From Xiphophorus maculatus (taxonomy: Eukaryota; Chordata; Actinopteri; Cyprinodontiformes; Poeciliidae): DNA of 64,000 nt. The number at the start of each line of letters is the position of its first letter. The first letter of the stretch is position 1. The DNA is taken from assembly GCF_002775205.1 (NCBI RefSeq), contig NC_036459.1:16910312-16974311 (forward strand). The letters run 5' to 3'. The position numbers were made by a program, and so were the translations under genes. Below the pieces are notes generated by a model. That model did not search any database, was not told the DNA's origin, and saw only the letters and a list, made by a program, of their open reading frames with translations. Of this stretch, positions 33,601 through 43,200 are shown piece by piece.

Positions 33601-36600
33601 AAGTTCCTGTGTGTGTATATATATATTCAGACTAGAAGCAAAATAACACGAAGCTGTGCAGAAAACGTATTGATTAAAGATGGATTTGTGGCTTTAAGAT
33701 GGAGTAACCACAGTTACTAGGTCAGGTTTGTGCACAGATTCTTCAGTAGAGCTTACATGCAGCACTGTGTGAAGGCTGCATGGGTAGCTCACTAAATATG
33801 ATCAATTAGTGTTTCCTCACACAAGGAGAAAACTGAATATCATTTGTGCTTTTGTCCTAAAGAGTAAAACACTATTGCAGTATTTTGTGGTACTGTTCCA
33901 ATAATAAAACTGACCGTATAAACATTGTTTCATTTTTATGTAACTGTATGGCTGTGGCTTGACACAGCAATCATCGCCCCACAGATAATAATGGAATGTT
34001 TTTCAAGAGTGATGTACAAGTCTCATAATAAAGTCACTTTATTATGAGACTAAACTGCACACAGTAACTGCTTTTAATCATATTTTCAAATTTGATATTC
34101 TTATTGAGCGAACCGTGGTGAAAACGGTAAAAAATAATCTTAACAATTTGGGGTTTTTTTTAAATCACTGAATTTGTAAACCAAAATTCTTACTAAAATA
34201 GTATTTTGATCATCAATGCAAGGAATGCTTATTTATAATGCTGCATTAGGAACATTAATACCATAAATTAACTCTATGTTCTAAGTGAAAATTATGCCTG
34301 TCTCAGAATGTTGGGTTAGAATAGCTAATTACTAATGGGAAAGAAAGAGGCATTTCAGTAAAATTATCTGGTTTTTGTCATGTTTGTGTTCCCACAGACA
34401 AATTTGGACCCCAAGAAAAGGTTGACTTTAACTTTATTATTCCTCTTGGATACAAACTTTTTAAGTTCCTGTATTTGCTAGCTGGGCAACAAGGCTAACA
34501 ACTTCTAAAAGGAAATTATTGGCCAACAAAACCAGTTAGCTTTTGTGTATAAAATGACAGCAATTCAGAAAAATGGAATAGTTTCAGGTATGTTTTTTTT
34601 TTTTCCCTTCTTTTAAATCCTTTTCTTTTCAGATGCTAACTTTTCTAAGTTCCTGTGTTTGTGAGCTTCGCTGTAAGACTAACAAACGCAAACTTAATTT
34701 CCACCAAAAGCGTTTGTCTGTAAATGACCTGTTTAGATTTAAGGTGTTTTTACTTGTATGTTTTTTTTTCCTTTTTCCAGCTCAGTTAACTTTATTTTGT
34801 TCTCCAGGTTTGGTTCAGCGAGAAGTTCGACGCCCCCCTGCTGAGTCCCAGGTGCCCCCGCAGCCCGTTGGCTCAGCGGCACGGCCCCGGTCTCTCCAAC
34901 GTTTTCCAGTATGACCAGTGGCTGGCGGTCCGTCACGAGGCCACGCTGGTCCCCATGCAGGAGGACCTGGCCATCTGGCTCAGTGGCATGTTGGGTGGGT
35001 TTAACTTCCACACCAGCTTCTCCTAACTGTTAATTTGTTGGGGTTTTTTTTAGATGTTTTGACACAGCAAGGTTTGATCCAATCAGTTTTCCATCTGCCT
35101 TCAACAGTAGTTCTGTGTGTGTGTGTTGCCTGCCAACAGTTCCCCCCCAGAGGCCAGGAACGTACCGATGAACTATCGACGCGGCTCTCGTGTATAATCA
35201 GATTTCGATGCTTCCATTTCCAAGCATCTCTTGGGGAAACCGCAGAGCGGAACAGAATCCCTCAGTTTCTCCGCTGCTGCCTTCATATGGACGCCCATTG
35301 TCCGTGTGGCACAATGGACCAGCGAGGAACCCGAAACTGACTCTATTGTTGCTGAATCAGGGTTTCACAGCCCAGTGTTTGGCTGCTAACACGAGGAATG
35401 TGGGCAGGTTCTCGGCGCTCAACGTGAGTTGGCGCTCCCGTGGACAGGATGGCCTGCATTTCAGGTTTTTAGACGTTTCAAACAGCGAACCAACAGGTGG
35501 GATCAACGGGATAAAGTTTCTAGCCCTGAGGCTGAGCCCTTTGTCAGGCGGAAGTCGACTTTTACAGAGCAATCTTTGTCACTTAGTGCGGCCGTATTGT
35601 TCCCTCTGGCTTTGATTTACAGCAGAGGGAGCGTGGGAGCGCCTGAGCCCCTTGGAGGAGGAAATGTTGGTGTTTAATGTGGCCTCCTGCTCAGGAACAT
35701 GGAGAGAAAGGAAGATGTTCCTCTGGTTTATATCTTTTAACCTTTCTGTGGTTTTCTTTTTTTCCAGGAGAGGAGGTGAGAGCCGAACTGTTCATGGAGG
35801 AGCTGGATAACGGCGTGAAGCTCTGCCAGCTGATCGGCGCCCTGCAGACCAAGGTCGCCCAGACCTGCCCCTCAGCGCTACCCAAGGTACGACGTGGAAA
35901 CGCGACAAATGTGTACTGGAATGTTCCGCCTCCACATAAGTTTGACGTTCCGCTTCCCGTCCAGCTCTTCCCCACCAGGAAGGTGGCCTGTAAGCGCGAC
36001 GCCTCCCCGGGTTCCTTCTTCGCTCGGGACAACACGGCCAACTTCCTGGCCTGGTGCCGGCACGTCGGCGTGGACAACACCTACCTGTTTGAGTCGGAGG
36101 GCCTCGGTAAACACCAGAACGCGTCCAACCAGACGACTAAACTCATTTCTTTTGGGACTTTTAGACAAACGTTCAGGTTTAATGTCTAATCATTCCAACT
36201 CAGGGAAAGAAGGCTTCAACCTGGATTCCTGCAGACATGACCTCTGAGGTTGACGTTTGAAATGACCTGCCCACTCGATTTGGTGAACTATTAAAACTAG
36301 TTGAGTCATTTAGAAAGACAGTTGGGTAACTTATTAAAATGCAGCTGTAAAGAAAAGGTTCAAGTTTGAGGCCAAATGAAGCTATAATCTTTAACATTAG
36401 TCACAGATTAAAAATCTTTTTGTTAGATTCATTAAAAGTAACGAGTTACAGTGAAAATCAAAAACTTTTACTAGAAGCTACATTTATCAGTTTATTTAAA
36501 CCTTCACTGCTTAGCAGAAATACTCATTCCTTCCTTTTGCATTTGTCCTCATTTTGCCACAAAGTTTAAAGAAGGTTTTTATATGCAAGACCAACAGGAA

Positions 36601-36703
36601 GTAATGCTTGGTTGTCAAGTGAAAATGTTAGCTATCATACTACACTTCTGATTTTTATATGAAAATATATCTGCATTCAGGTCAAAAGTTGTTGTGTGTG
36701 TGT

Positions 36704-36749
<46 letters not shown>

Positions 36750-39700
36750 TGATGAACAAAACGGCACCAAGGCGGTATTTATTAGCTGCTATGTTTAAGC
36801 TGCGGCTCGTTATTGTTGGATGTAGCATTGAGGAGCGAATGGGATCAAACGGAGCAGATCTGAGCAGCAGAGTCCGGTTAAGCTGGACCTCCTAGTGCAG
36901 GGGTGGGCAACTTCAGGCCTGGAGGGCCGGTCTCCTGCAACTTTTAGATGCATCTCTACTTCAACACACCTGAGTCAAATAATGAGGTCATTAGCAGGAC
37001 TCTGGAGAACTTGACTGCACTTGGGAGGTGATTCAGCTGTTGCATTCAAGTGTGTTGGACCAGGGAGACATCTAAGAGTTACAGGACACCGGCCCTCGAG
37101 GACCAGGATTGCCCACCCTTGTCCTAGTGGCTTAACGGGATCTGATGAAGGGAGCAATCACTCTGGAGTTTGAGCAACTCAAATGAAGTGATCCCACATG
37201 GATCACACTTGAATCCCAGTCTGGAAGGAAACCCAAATAACTGCTGCTCTAATTATTTTTTCCTAGTTAGGGTTTCCCACCAGTGAAGCTGCTAAGTCCG
37301 TTGGTTGAGGCGTTGGGCCGGCCGGCCAACAACCCGCCGTGTTTTTGAGTTAAATGTTTATCGTTGGATTTTAGGTACTGTTGATGTCTTCCAGTAACGC
37401 ATAGTCACCTAGTCATATTTTAAAATGTCCTGTCAGCTTTATAGTCTTAAAGATGGCAAACATAAAAAATATAATTAAAATAAATTTTTTTCACTTCAGT
37501 TGTTTCACCCTAAGTAAAGTGTGTGTACAGTTTCCATTACAAATGTGCACAAACTTTGTCAATACTCTACTAATGTTGAAAAAACCCACAATTTAGCAGT
37601 TCCTGTGTCTCCAGTAATTAAGAAGCGCAATTAAAATCGCATGTGAATAAGTTTGTTCACACAATAAGCTGTTAAACGCGCTGCGCAATCATCCTCCAGC
37701 TACTTCCTGTCTTCTTCTTTGTGGTTGGTGCCACTGGCAACATCTGGCTGTTGATCATGTGACTTGTATGATGTGGGGAAAAAATATTTCCATTGCAGTT
37801 TTGCAAAATAAACTAATTTTTAAATTATGTATTTATATGGTCGATGGAAATGCGGTTAGTGTATATTTTTAAAATAAGACAAATGATGATGGCCAGGTTT
37901 ATAAAACACTTTAGAAAGCTCTGATCTGATTTTGAATTTTAAAAAAATTATTTTTAACATGTTTTTTGATCCTGACTGTTTGTCTGCCGCCTCTTGCTAA
38001 CGGGTGTTTTCTCCGCTCCAGTGCTGCACAAGGAGCCTCGGCAGGTGTGTCTGTGTCTGCTGGAGGTCGGCCGGATCGTCTCCAGGTGCGTTGGCCCCTC
38101 TGAACATAGAACCTTTGAGTCTCTCCCTCTCTCTCTTCGACGCCACCTAGTCCTGACTCGTCTCCGCCTGTCCCAGATACGGGGTGGAGCCGCCCGTGTT
38201 GGTGAAGCTGGAGAAGGAGATCGAGCTGGAGGAGACGCTGCTGATGACGGAAGAACCTCCCGCCGCGGTGAAGACCTTCAGCGTGTGCTGCCAGCACGGG
38301 GCGCTCTACCAGCCAGAGGTGAGATCAGGCCCCGTTTCCCCTGACGACGGCAGCTGACCCACGTGACGCCCCGCCGGCGCTCTGACTCAGTCACACGTGC
38401 AGAGCCACGTCGTGACACACATGTGGGCGCAGATGTCGAAACGCTCCTGAAGGGGGGGCTGCGGAGCCGGTTGGATGGGTTTACGTATTTAGTCTGGTTC
38501 AGTGGATCAGAGCGCAGCAGCAACAGTCGGGGTTGATGGTTTTCCTCCCAGAGGAGACGGCCGCTCTAAAAATAACCAGTCAGTGAAGCGGGAAATGGCT
38601 TGGAATTAAAAACGGACACAGTTGGATTAATCATATTCCCAAATGCATCTGGCTTTAAACTGAGCTGTTCCTACTTTAAAAGGTTTTTTCTCTTTTTTTT
38701 TTTTTTTTCTCCCAAAGGTATTTATTTCCTATGAACTTTTGCACATTTTGTCAGGTTTCAATCTCAAACTTTGATTTTTCATCTTCCAACTTTCATTTTT
38801 TCCAAATCAATGTTTTAACCGACAGTGACATATTTGACAAGGCGACGACATTGCGGGATATAATGAGGGGAATAGTGGACATTATTCACATTAGCTGCGT
38901 TTTCATGTTCCGCTAATATTGGAAAACCAATAAAAATGTCACAATTGAGGTGTTTCCATTAAATTAAAATCGCACAAAAATAAATTTGTTCCCGTGATAA
39001 GTCAGTAAAAAGTGATTTATCTGCACCGTGATCCTCCCACTACTTCCTGTCGTCTTTGTGGTTTCCTCCAGCAGCAACATCCGGTTATTGAACATGTGAC
39101 TTGTGTGATGTGGAAAAAGTGTTTCCATGGCAGTTTTGTGAAATAAACCATTTTGGGTGCGTTTAAAAAAAAAAAAAAAACACCTCAAATGTCATATAGG
39201 ACAATCTTATGGTTAGCGGAAGCACAGCTATTGTCCTAAAGGTGACCATTGAACATCCATCCATATCGACTCGAGCGTTCTTCAACAATCAGCGGTTTAA
39301 ATACCGACATTAAACTGATTCTGTGTATATCAGAGATAAATGTATCTGCTGGTTTGCTCCTGCAGGAGCTCAGCATGGATGACCCTCCCTGTAACTGCTC
39401 CAACAAGGTGTCCATAGAGTACCTGTCGGAGGGACGCTACAGACTGGGCGATAAGACCATCTTCATCAGAGTGAGTATCTCCGTCTGTCCGTCCCGGTCA
39501 GTTTGAACTTGGCTCTGAGTGTTTGTGTTGTTGTCAGAGATTAGCTGCTAGCTGTTGCGACCTGGCAGCTCCGGTGGTGCACATGGCCGCAGGCCGTGGC
39601 TGGACACATGCAAGCTCATTAGCCAATAGCAGCGGATGGTGATTACATCACAACTCCGCTGCTATTCAGGGCACAACGCCTCAGTGCAGACGGGTTAATC

Positions 39701-41077
39701 TGCATCTGCTATTTTGGGAGCTGCAGTGAAACGGTCGCTGCTTGCCTGAAAGCTCATGGTGTGGACTTTGGGATGATGTGGGAATGTTTGTTTCCTCAGA
39801 TGCTGCACGGCAAACACGTGATGGTGCGAGTTGGCGGGGGCTGGGACACCCTGAGGGGCTTCCTGACCAAGTACGACCCTCTACGGGTGCTGCAGTTCAC
39901 CACACTGGAGCAGAAGATCCTGGCCTTTCAGAAGGGCCCACCTGGTTTGGGCGGTCACCGTGCCAACAACGCTCCACCCCCTCCGCCTCATATGGACCCT
40001 CTTGCTGCAGTTAATGGCCTCATCTCCTCCTCTGCTTCCTCCTCTTCCTCCTGCTCTTCATCAGCATCTGCACCCCCTGTAGGACAGAGCTGCCGCTCAT
40101 ATGTCCCCTCCCCTGCCTGCACCCCCATCTTGGCGAGGAAAGGTTCTGCTGCTGTACCGAAGAAGGACCTTCAGACGGTGCCGTCCTCCCCCAGGAAGCC
40201 CACCCAACTCCCCCTACCCGTCCCCACCAAAGGCTCCTCTTCTCTGCCCTCCTCACCTGTGAGCAGCTCCTGCAGGTGGTCCCCCAGCCCGGGCAGTCAC
40301 CGCAGAGCCCTGACTCCATCAGCTCCCCCTGTGGAGCCAAGCTCCGCCTCAAAGCTAAAGCCCCGCCCACATGGTCCTTCTGCCCACCCCAGGAGCCCTG
40401 TCTGCCCTGAGCCTTCCTCCAAATGCCCCAAACCTTCCAGCCCATGTACCTCCCCCACTACTGAGCACATGCCCCGTTCCACCACCGTACCTGCCCCCAG
40501 AGACATTAAGCCTCCCTCGGGCGCCAGCCAGCGCTCCCACCTTGCACAGAGGCGCTCCGGCTCTCCGGCGTCACGCCTCCGACTGGGGACGATCAGGAAG
40601 GCCAGGGTGGCCACAAGGACTGTGCCGGTACAAAAAACGGTACCCCGACAGTTCCCGTCCCCCTGCTCCCAGGCTGGCTCCTCCCGTGCCCCAACCCCCT
40701 GCTCCCAGGCTGGCTCCTCCCGTGCCCCAACCCCCTGCTCCCAGGCTGTGTCCCCAGCAACAGTAATTTCTATCTGCTCCATGTCAAAGGTTAAAATCAA
40801 GGTGGCCTCTGCCATCCCTGGGCCGGTCCCAAGTATTCCCTCCTCTTCCTCTAAAGGTAATCAGAAGGCCCCCCCCACAGCACAGAGGACTGTAAGAAAA
40901 CCAGCAGCTCCAGGGAACCCCAGCACAAAGACGGCACTGAAGCCTGAAGCAACAATAACTCAACCCACAACCTCTCAGAGAAACCCAGTGAAAGCTGCAG
41001 AGAAGATCCCACAGAGCAAGACCAGGAGTGACAAGCCATACTTTGAAATGACCACTAGGAGGAAGCAGAGAGCCTGA
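30632..41077 (+). CDS. gas2l3: gas2l3, Growth-arrest-specific 2-like 3 (686 aa)
   Basis: The coding exons are 30632-30655, 34808-34994, 35768-35886, 35965-36106, 38022-38085, 38177-38318, 39366-39470 and 39800-41077. All have GT-AG junctions and consistent phases, and they total 2061 nt. The product begins [20 protein letters not shown]. It has a calponin-homology domain at about residues 55-185, with [19 protein letters not shown] and [16 protein letters not shown] conserved. A GAS2-related (GAR) domain follows at about 205-285, with [15 protein letters not shown] and [20 protein letters not shown]. The tail is long, Ser/Pro/Lys-rich, disordered, and ends near [13 protein letters not shown]. 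The family crosslinks F-actin and microtubules, and GAS2L3 acts at the spindle midzone and midbody in cytokinesis. The length is close to human (about 694 aa). The last 420 residues come from one large exon. A tail motif at about 598-601 (SAIP) fits the EB1-binding SxIP pattern. Confidence 0.95.
33546..33626. repeat. Palindrome embedded between TA/TG dinucleotide runs
   Basis: The arms AAGTTCATACTT and AAGTATGAACTT are separated by four A residues. They are flanked on the left by (TA)n-CAC and on the right by GTGTG-(TA)n, so the whole 80-base block can fold on itself. Confidence 0.75.
34454..34731 (+). repeat. Diverged direct duplication upstream of gas2l3 exon 2
   Basis: Two units of about 95 bases (starting 34454 and 34636) share 'aactttttaagttcctgta'-type starts, a 'gagctt/agctgg' segment, 'aggctaaca' or 'agactaaca', and a 'gccaacaaaacca' or 'ccaccaaaag' end. 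A related short unit occurs near 33.6 kb. Confidence 0.5.
36898..37121. mobile_element. hAT-type palindromic MITE with 8-bp target duplication TCCTAGTG
   Basis: The element begins CAGGGGTGGGCAACTTCAGG and ends ATTGCCCACCCTTG, imperfect terminal inverted repeats with CAG...TTG-type ends. It is flanked by exact 8-bp duplications TCCTAGTG (36890-36897 and 37122-37129), the hAT signature. It encodes no protein and so would need a transposase in trans. Confidence 0.85.
37528..37862. repeat. Dispersed repeat family A, copy 3
   Basis: It shares 'gtttccattacaaatgtg', 'ctacttcctgtcttctt', 'gatcatgtgacttgtat' and 'gatggaaatgcggttagt' with the other copies. Boundaries are approximate. Confidence 0.5.
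38319..39365 (+). other. gas2l3: gas2l3 intron between coding exons 6 and 7
   Basis: It contains a poly-T run near 38.69 kb, and family A copy 4 (38898-39236) with the clearest ends, 'ttagctgcgttttcatg' and 'tagcggaagcacagctatt'. No exon is seen. Confidence 0.75.
38898..39236. repeat. Dispersed repeat family A, copy 4
   Basis: This is the best preserved copy. It has degenerate inverted ends around 'ttagctgcgttttcatg' and 'gcggaagcacagctatt', with an internal 'ctacttcctgtcgtctt' and 'gaacatgtgacttgtgtg' block. Confidence 0.55.
40661..40748 (+). repeat. gas2l3: 36-bp in-frame coding tandem repeat, about 2.4 copies
   Basis: The unit encodes the 12-residue sequence [12 protein letters not shown]. 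Two near-identical units are followed by a partial third (PCSQA). It lies in the disordered tail of Gas2l3. Because 36 is a multiple of 3, copy-number change keeps the frame. Confidence 0.9.
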
Positions 41078-42460
41078 AACGGCGCCCTCTAAAGGCTTCA
41101 TGAAACCAGCAGCACTTGTTGGTGCGCAGACTTTACATTGATATTATCTCTAATCCTTGTCTGATCATGTCTGTAATTTTGTTTTTGATTATTCTTTTTA
41201 ATTATTTAATAGTCTTTTTTTTTATCCAACTGTGGTCTCTTTAGAGATCAGATTTACATTAATAAACTCAAAACTTGCACAATGTTTACATTTAATTATG
41301 ACAATATTTAAATCATAAATGGTCTTAGAGGGAAATTATGTTCAACATACCACATGAAATTTTTAGACCCAACTCATGAATATAGTTGGTTTAAGACAAG
41401 TTTTACATAAACTTCTGTCTTTCCTTAGCAGGTTACCGAAGTTGAAAAAAATGACTAGAAATCATGCTTGAATTTTATTTATATTTTCCTGAGATTCCAG
41501 TTTCGGCTTGTGAAAACGACTGGATGTCAGGCCACCGAAAAACTAATCAGTTTCTCCACATTTTGTCACAACCTTAATTGCAAAATTAACCATTTTTCAT
41601 ATTTGGCTTCAACTCTAACTCGTCTGTCTGCCTAGTTGCTGTTACAGAAAAACCTCCCCACAGAGTGAAGCTGCCACCACCGTGCTTCACAATATGGGGT
41701 GGTATTAACCAGATGGTGCCTTTTGTTTTTTTTTTTCTTTACTCTGGATCAGTGTTTCTCAATTCCAGTCCTCAGGCCTCCCTGCCCTGCATGTTTTAGG
41801 TGTTTCCCTTCTGTTACACACCTGGATTGAATCTTTGGGTGATTAACAGGCTTTTGCAGCACTTGATGGTCATGCAATCATTTGAATCAGCTGTTCTGGA
41901 ATAGAGGCACATCTAAAACATGCAGAGCAGGGGGGCCTGAGGACTGGAATTGAGAAGCACTGCAGTCTGGATCAAGGTTGCAGCATAATGTGGAGCGTTG
42001 GCTGTAAATACTTTCTGGACGTTCTGAACACCAGATCCTGTTACTGGAGGTTGTTACTGCAGACTCCTTCCTGTCTTGTGCCTTTAAACAGAAATCCTCC
42101 GTTCCTTCTCTCTTACCCGTGATTCTGAGTGGCTGCAGAATGTATCAGAGGCCAGAAGATGGCGCATCGAGCAGCTGACACACTTTGAACACACTGTGTG
42201 TGACTTTTGCTTTTTGAAAGAAACTACTGATCAGATGCCTTCCCCTCCTTTTCTTTCTCCTGAATCAAAAACACTGAGAAAACAGCATTTATAGAGCAGA
42301 ATCTACTTTGTAGAACGTCTTTTGTCGTTTTTTTTGTGGTCTAAAATTTTATTTTTTATGGTGGTTTGTGTTTTTATCAATTTATTTCTTAGCACTTTAT
42401 ATAAAACTTATGTTGAATGTCTGTTTTTGTCTGATTAATAAATGGATGTTGGTTTAAGAT
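41078..42460 (+). other. gas2l3: gas2l3 3' UTR with two candidate polyadenylation signals
   Basis: AATAAA occurs at 41261-41266 (about 185 bases after the stop) and at 42437-42442. The region between them is mainly transposon-derived: a repeat with 'gctgccaccaccgtgcttca' interrupted by a hAT MITE (41751-41965). Short and long 3' UTRs are therefore both plausible. Confidence 0.5.
41751..41965. mobile_element. hAT-type palindromic MITE with TCTGGATC duplication
   Basis: The left terminus AGTGTTTCTCAATTCCAGTC and the right terminus GACTGGAATTGAGAAGCACT are imperfect inverted repeats. TCTGGATC occurs on both sides (41743-41750 and 41966-41973). The insertion splits an older dispersed repeat in the gas2l3 3' region. 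The exact terminal base is ambiguous by a few positions. Confidence 0.75.
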
Positions 42461-42523
42461 CATTGACTGTTTTGTTGCTTCTCAAACTGAGAACTTTGAC
42501 ATTATGAGATTTAGAATAACGAT

Positions 42524-42569
42524 AAACTCAGCTTTCTATAATGGGGTCATAGAAAGCTGAGGAGTTTGA
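42524..42569. repeat. Strong hairpin just past the gas2l3 3' end
   Basis: AAACTCAGCTTTCTAT pairs with ATAGAAAGCTGAG-GAGTTT with one 3-nt bulge and an 8-10 base loop. It lies about 80 bases beyond the distal AATAAA, in the gap between gas2l3 and the minus-strand genes. Confidence 0.75.
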
Positions 42570-42640
42570 TCTTTACAGGTGATCATTTTTCGGCAAAATA
42601 TATTAAATTCCAATTTTCTTTTACGTAATGCGACCTGTAT

Positions 42641-42964
42641 TCAAAAGTAACCTATAAAACGACGAATGCCCAACTTACCCAGCCTTGTAAGAACAAGAGG
42701 CATCAGTGATCTTGTCCAGTTATATTGATGTAGAGGGTGTGTGGATCTGCTGGTTTTCCTCATCAAGCGAAAGCATTTTGCTGTGACGTGCACAATGGAG
42801 GCATGGCGTGACTCAAACACCTTGATCTCACCCAAAAAAGACATGAACTTGTTAGTTCCTCTGTCTATTGTAGTAGCTGATATATTGTGAAAATCCGGTA
42901 GAAATGATGCACTAATCGAGTCAGAAATACACTGCAGAGAATCAGTCGAAGTGGAAGACGCCAT
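42641..42964 (-). CDS. Orphan 107-codon ORF or first exon, unrecognised
   Basis: The frame starts in a good context (AACATGG) with MASSTSTDSLQCISDSISAS. It contains KTSRSTHPLHQYNWTRSLMP and ends GIRRFIGYF. A strong donor (CTGG/GTAAGT) lies about 38 bases before the stop, after ...PLVLTRLG, so it may be exon 1 of a spliced gene on the minus strand. Upstream sequence (42965-43200) is CpG-richer and holds an NRF1-like TGCGCATGCG. I recognise no domain. It may be a low-copy transposon-derived ORF, a lineage-specific gene, or a retrocopied fragment. The base composition is less AT-rich than its surroundings. Confidence 0.3.
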   Translation of the reverse strand: MASSTSTDSLQCISDSISASFLPDFHNISATTIDRGTNKFMSFLGEIKVFESRHASIVHVTAKCFRLMRKTSRSTHPLHQYNWTRSLMPLVLTRLGKLGIRRFIGYF

Positions 42965-43200
42965 GTTTACATAGAAACAACGCGCCGCCAGGCTTTGTTT
43001 GTGAGACTTGTGGTCACGTGGGAGTTTCTAGGTCGGTTGGTAAGGTCCATAAGCACTTCTTTTTATGGCAGAACACTGAGAACGCTGACACTATTGCGCC
43101 CTCTACTGCGCATGCGGGACACTTTCAGGTCCTTTGCCCATTCAGACTGCAGAACACGTACAGGTCGCACACGTGTGGCAGTGTGAACCGCCCCGGCAAA
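42965..43200 (-). promoter_or_regulatory. Promoter-like region with NRF1-type site
   Basis: It contains TGCGCATGCG (43107-43116), a GTCACGTG E-box-like site (43012-43019) and moderate CpG density. It lies directly upstream of the orphan minus-strand ORF. NRF1 palindromes mark many TATA-less vertebrate promoters. Confidence 0.3.

Larger units (their letters stand above)
30656..34807 (+). other. gas2l3: gas2l3 intron between coding exons 1 and 2
   Basis: This interval holds a short CTG/CAG-rich stretch near 30.83 kb and a GC-richer block at about 32.57-33.0 kb with an unexplained 87-codon minus ORF. It also has a TA/CA-flanked palindrome near 33.55-33.63 kb, an AT-rich family-D-like stretch near 34.1 kb and a tandem-like duplication at 34454-34731. 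No further coding exon is recognised. Confidence 0.6.
36107..38021 (+). other. gas2l3: gas2l3 intron between coding exons 4 and 5
   Basis: This intron is filled largely by repeats: a 32-base poly-T (36705-36736), a complete hAT MITE (36898-37121), a decayed family B copy (about 37262-37470) and family A copy 3 (about 37528-37862). No exon is recognised. Confidence 0.75.

Noticed and set aside
40297-40815. 172-codon minus-strand frame inside the last gas2l3 exon
   Set aside because: It is the antisense shadow of the GC-rich, Ser/Pro-coding tail of gas2l3, where stop codons are rare on either strand; it has no domain or promoter.
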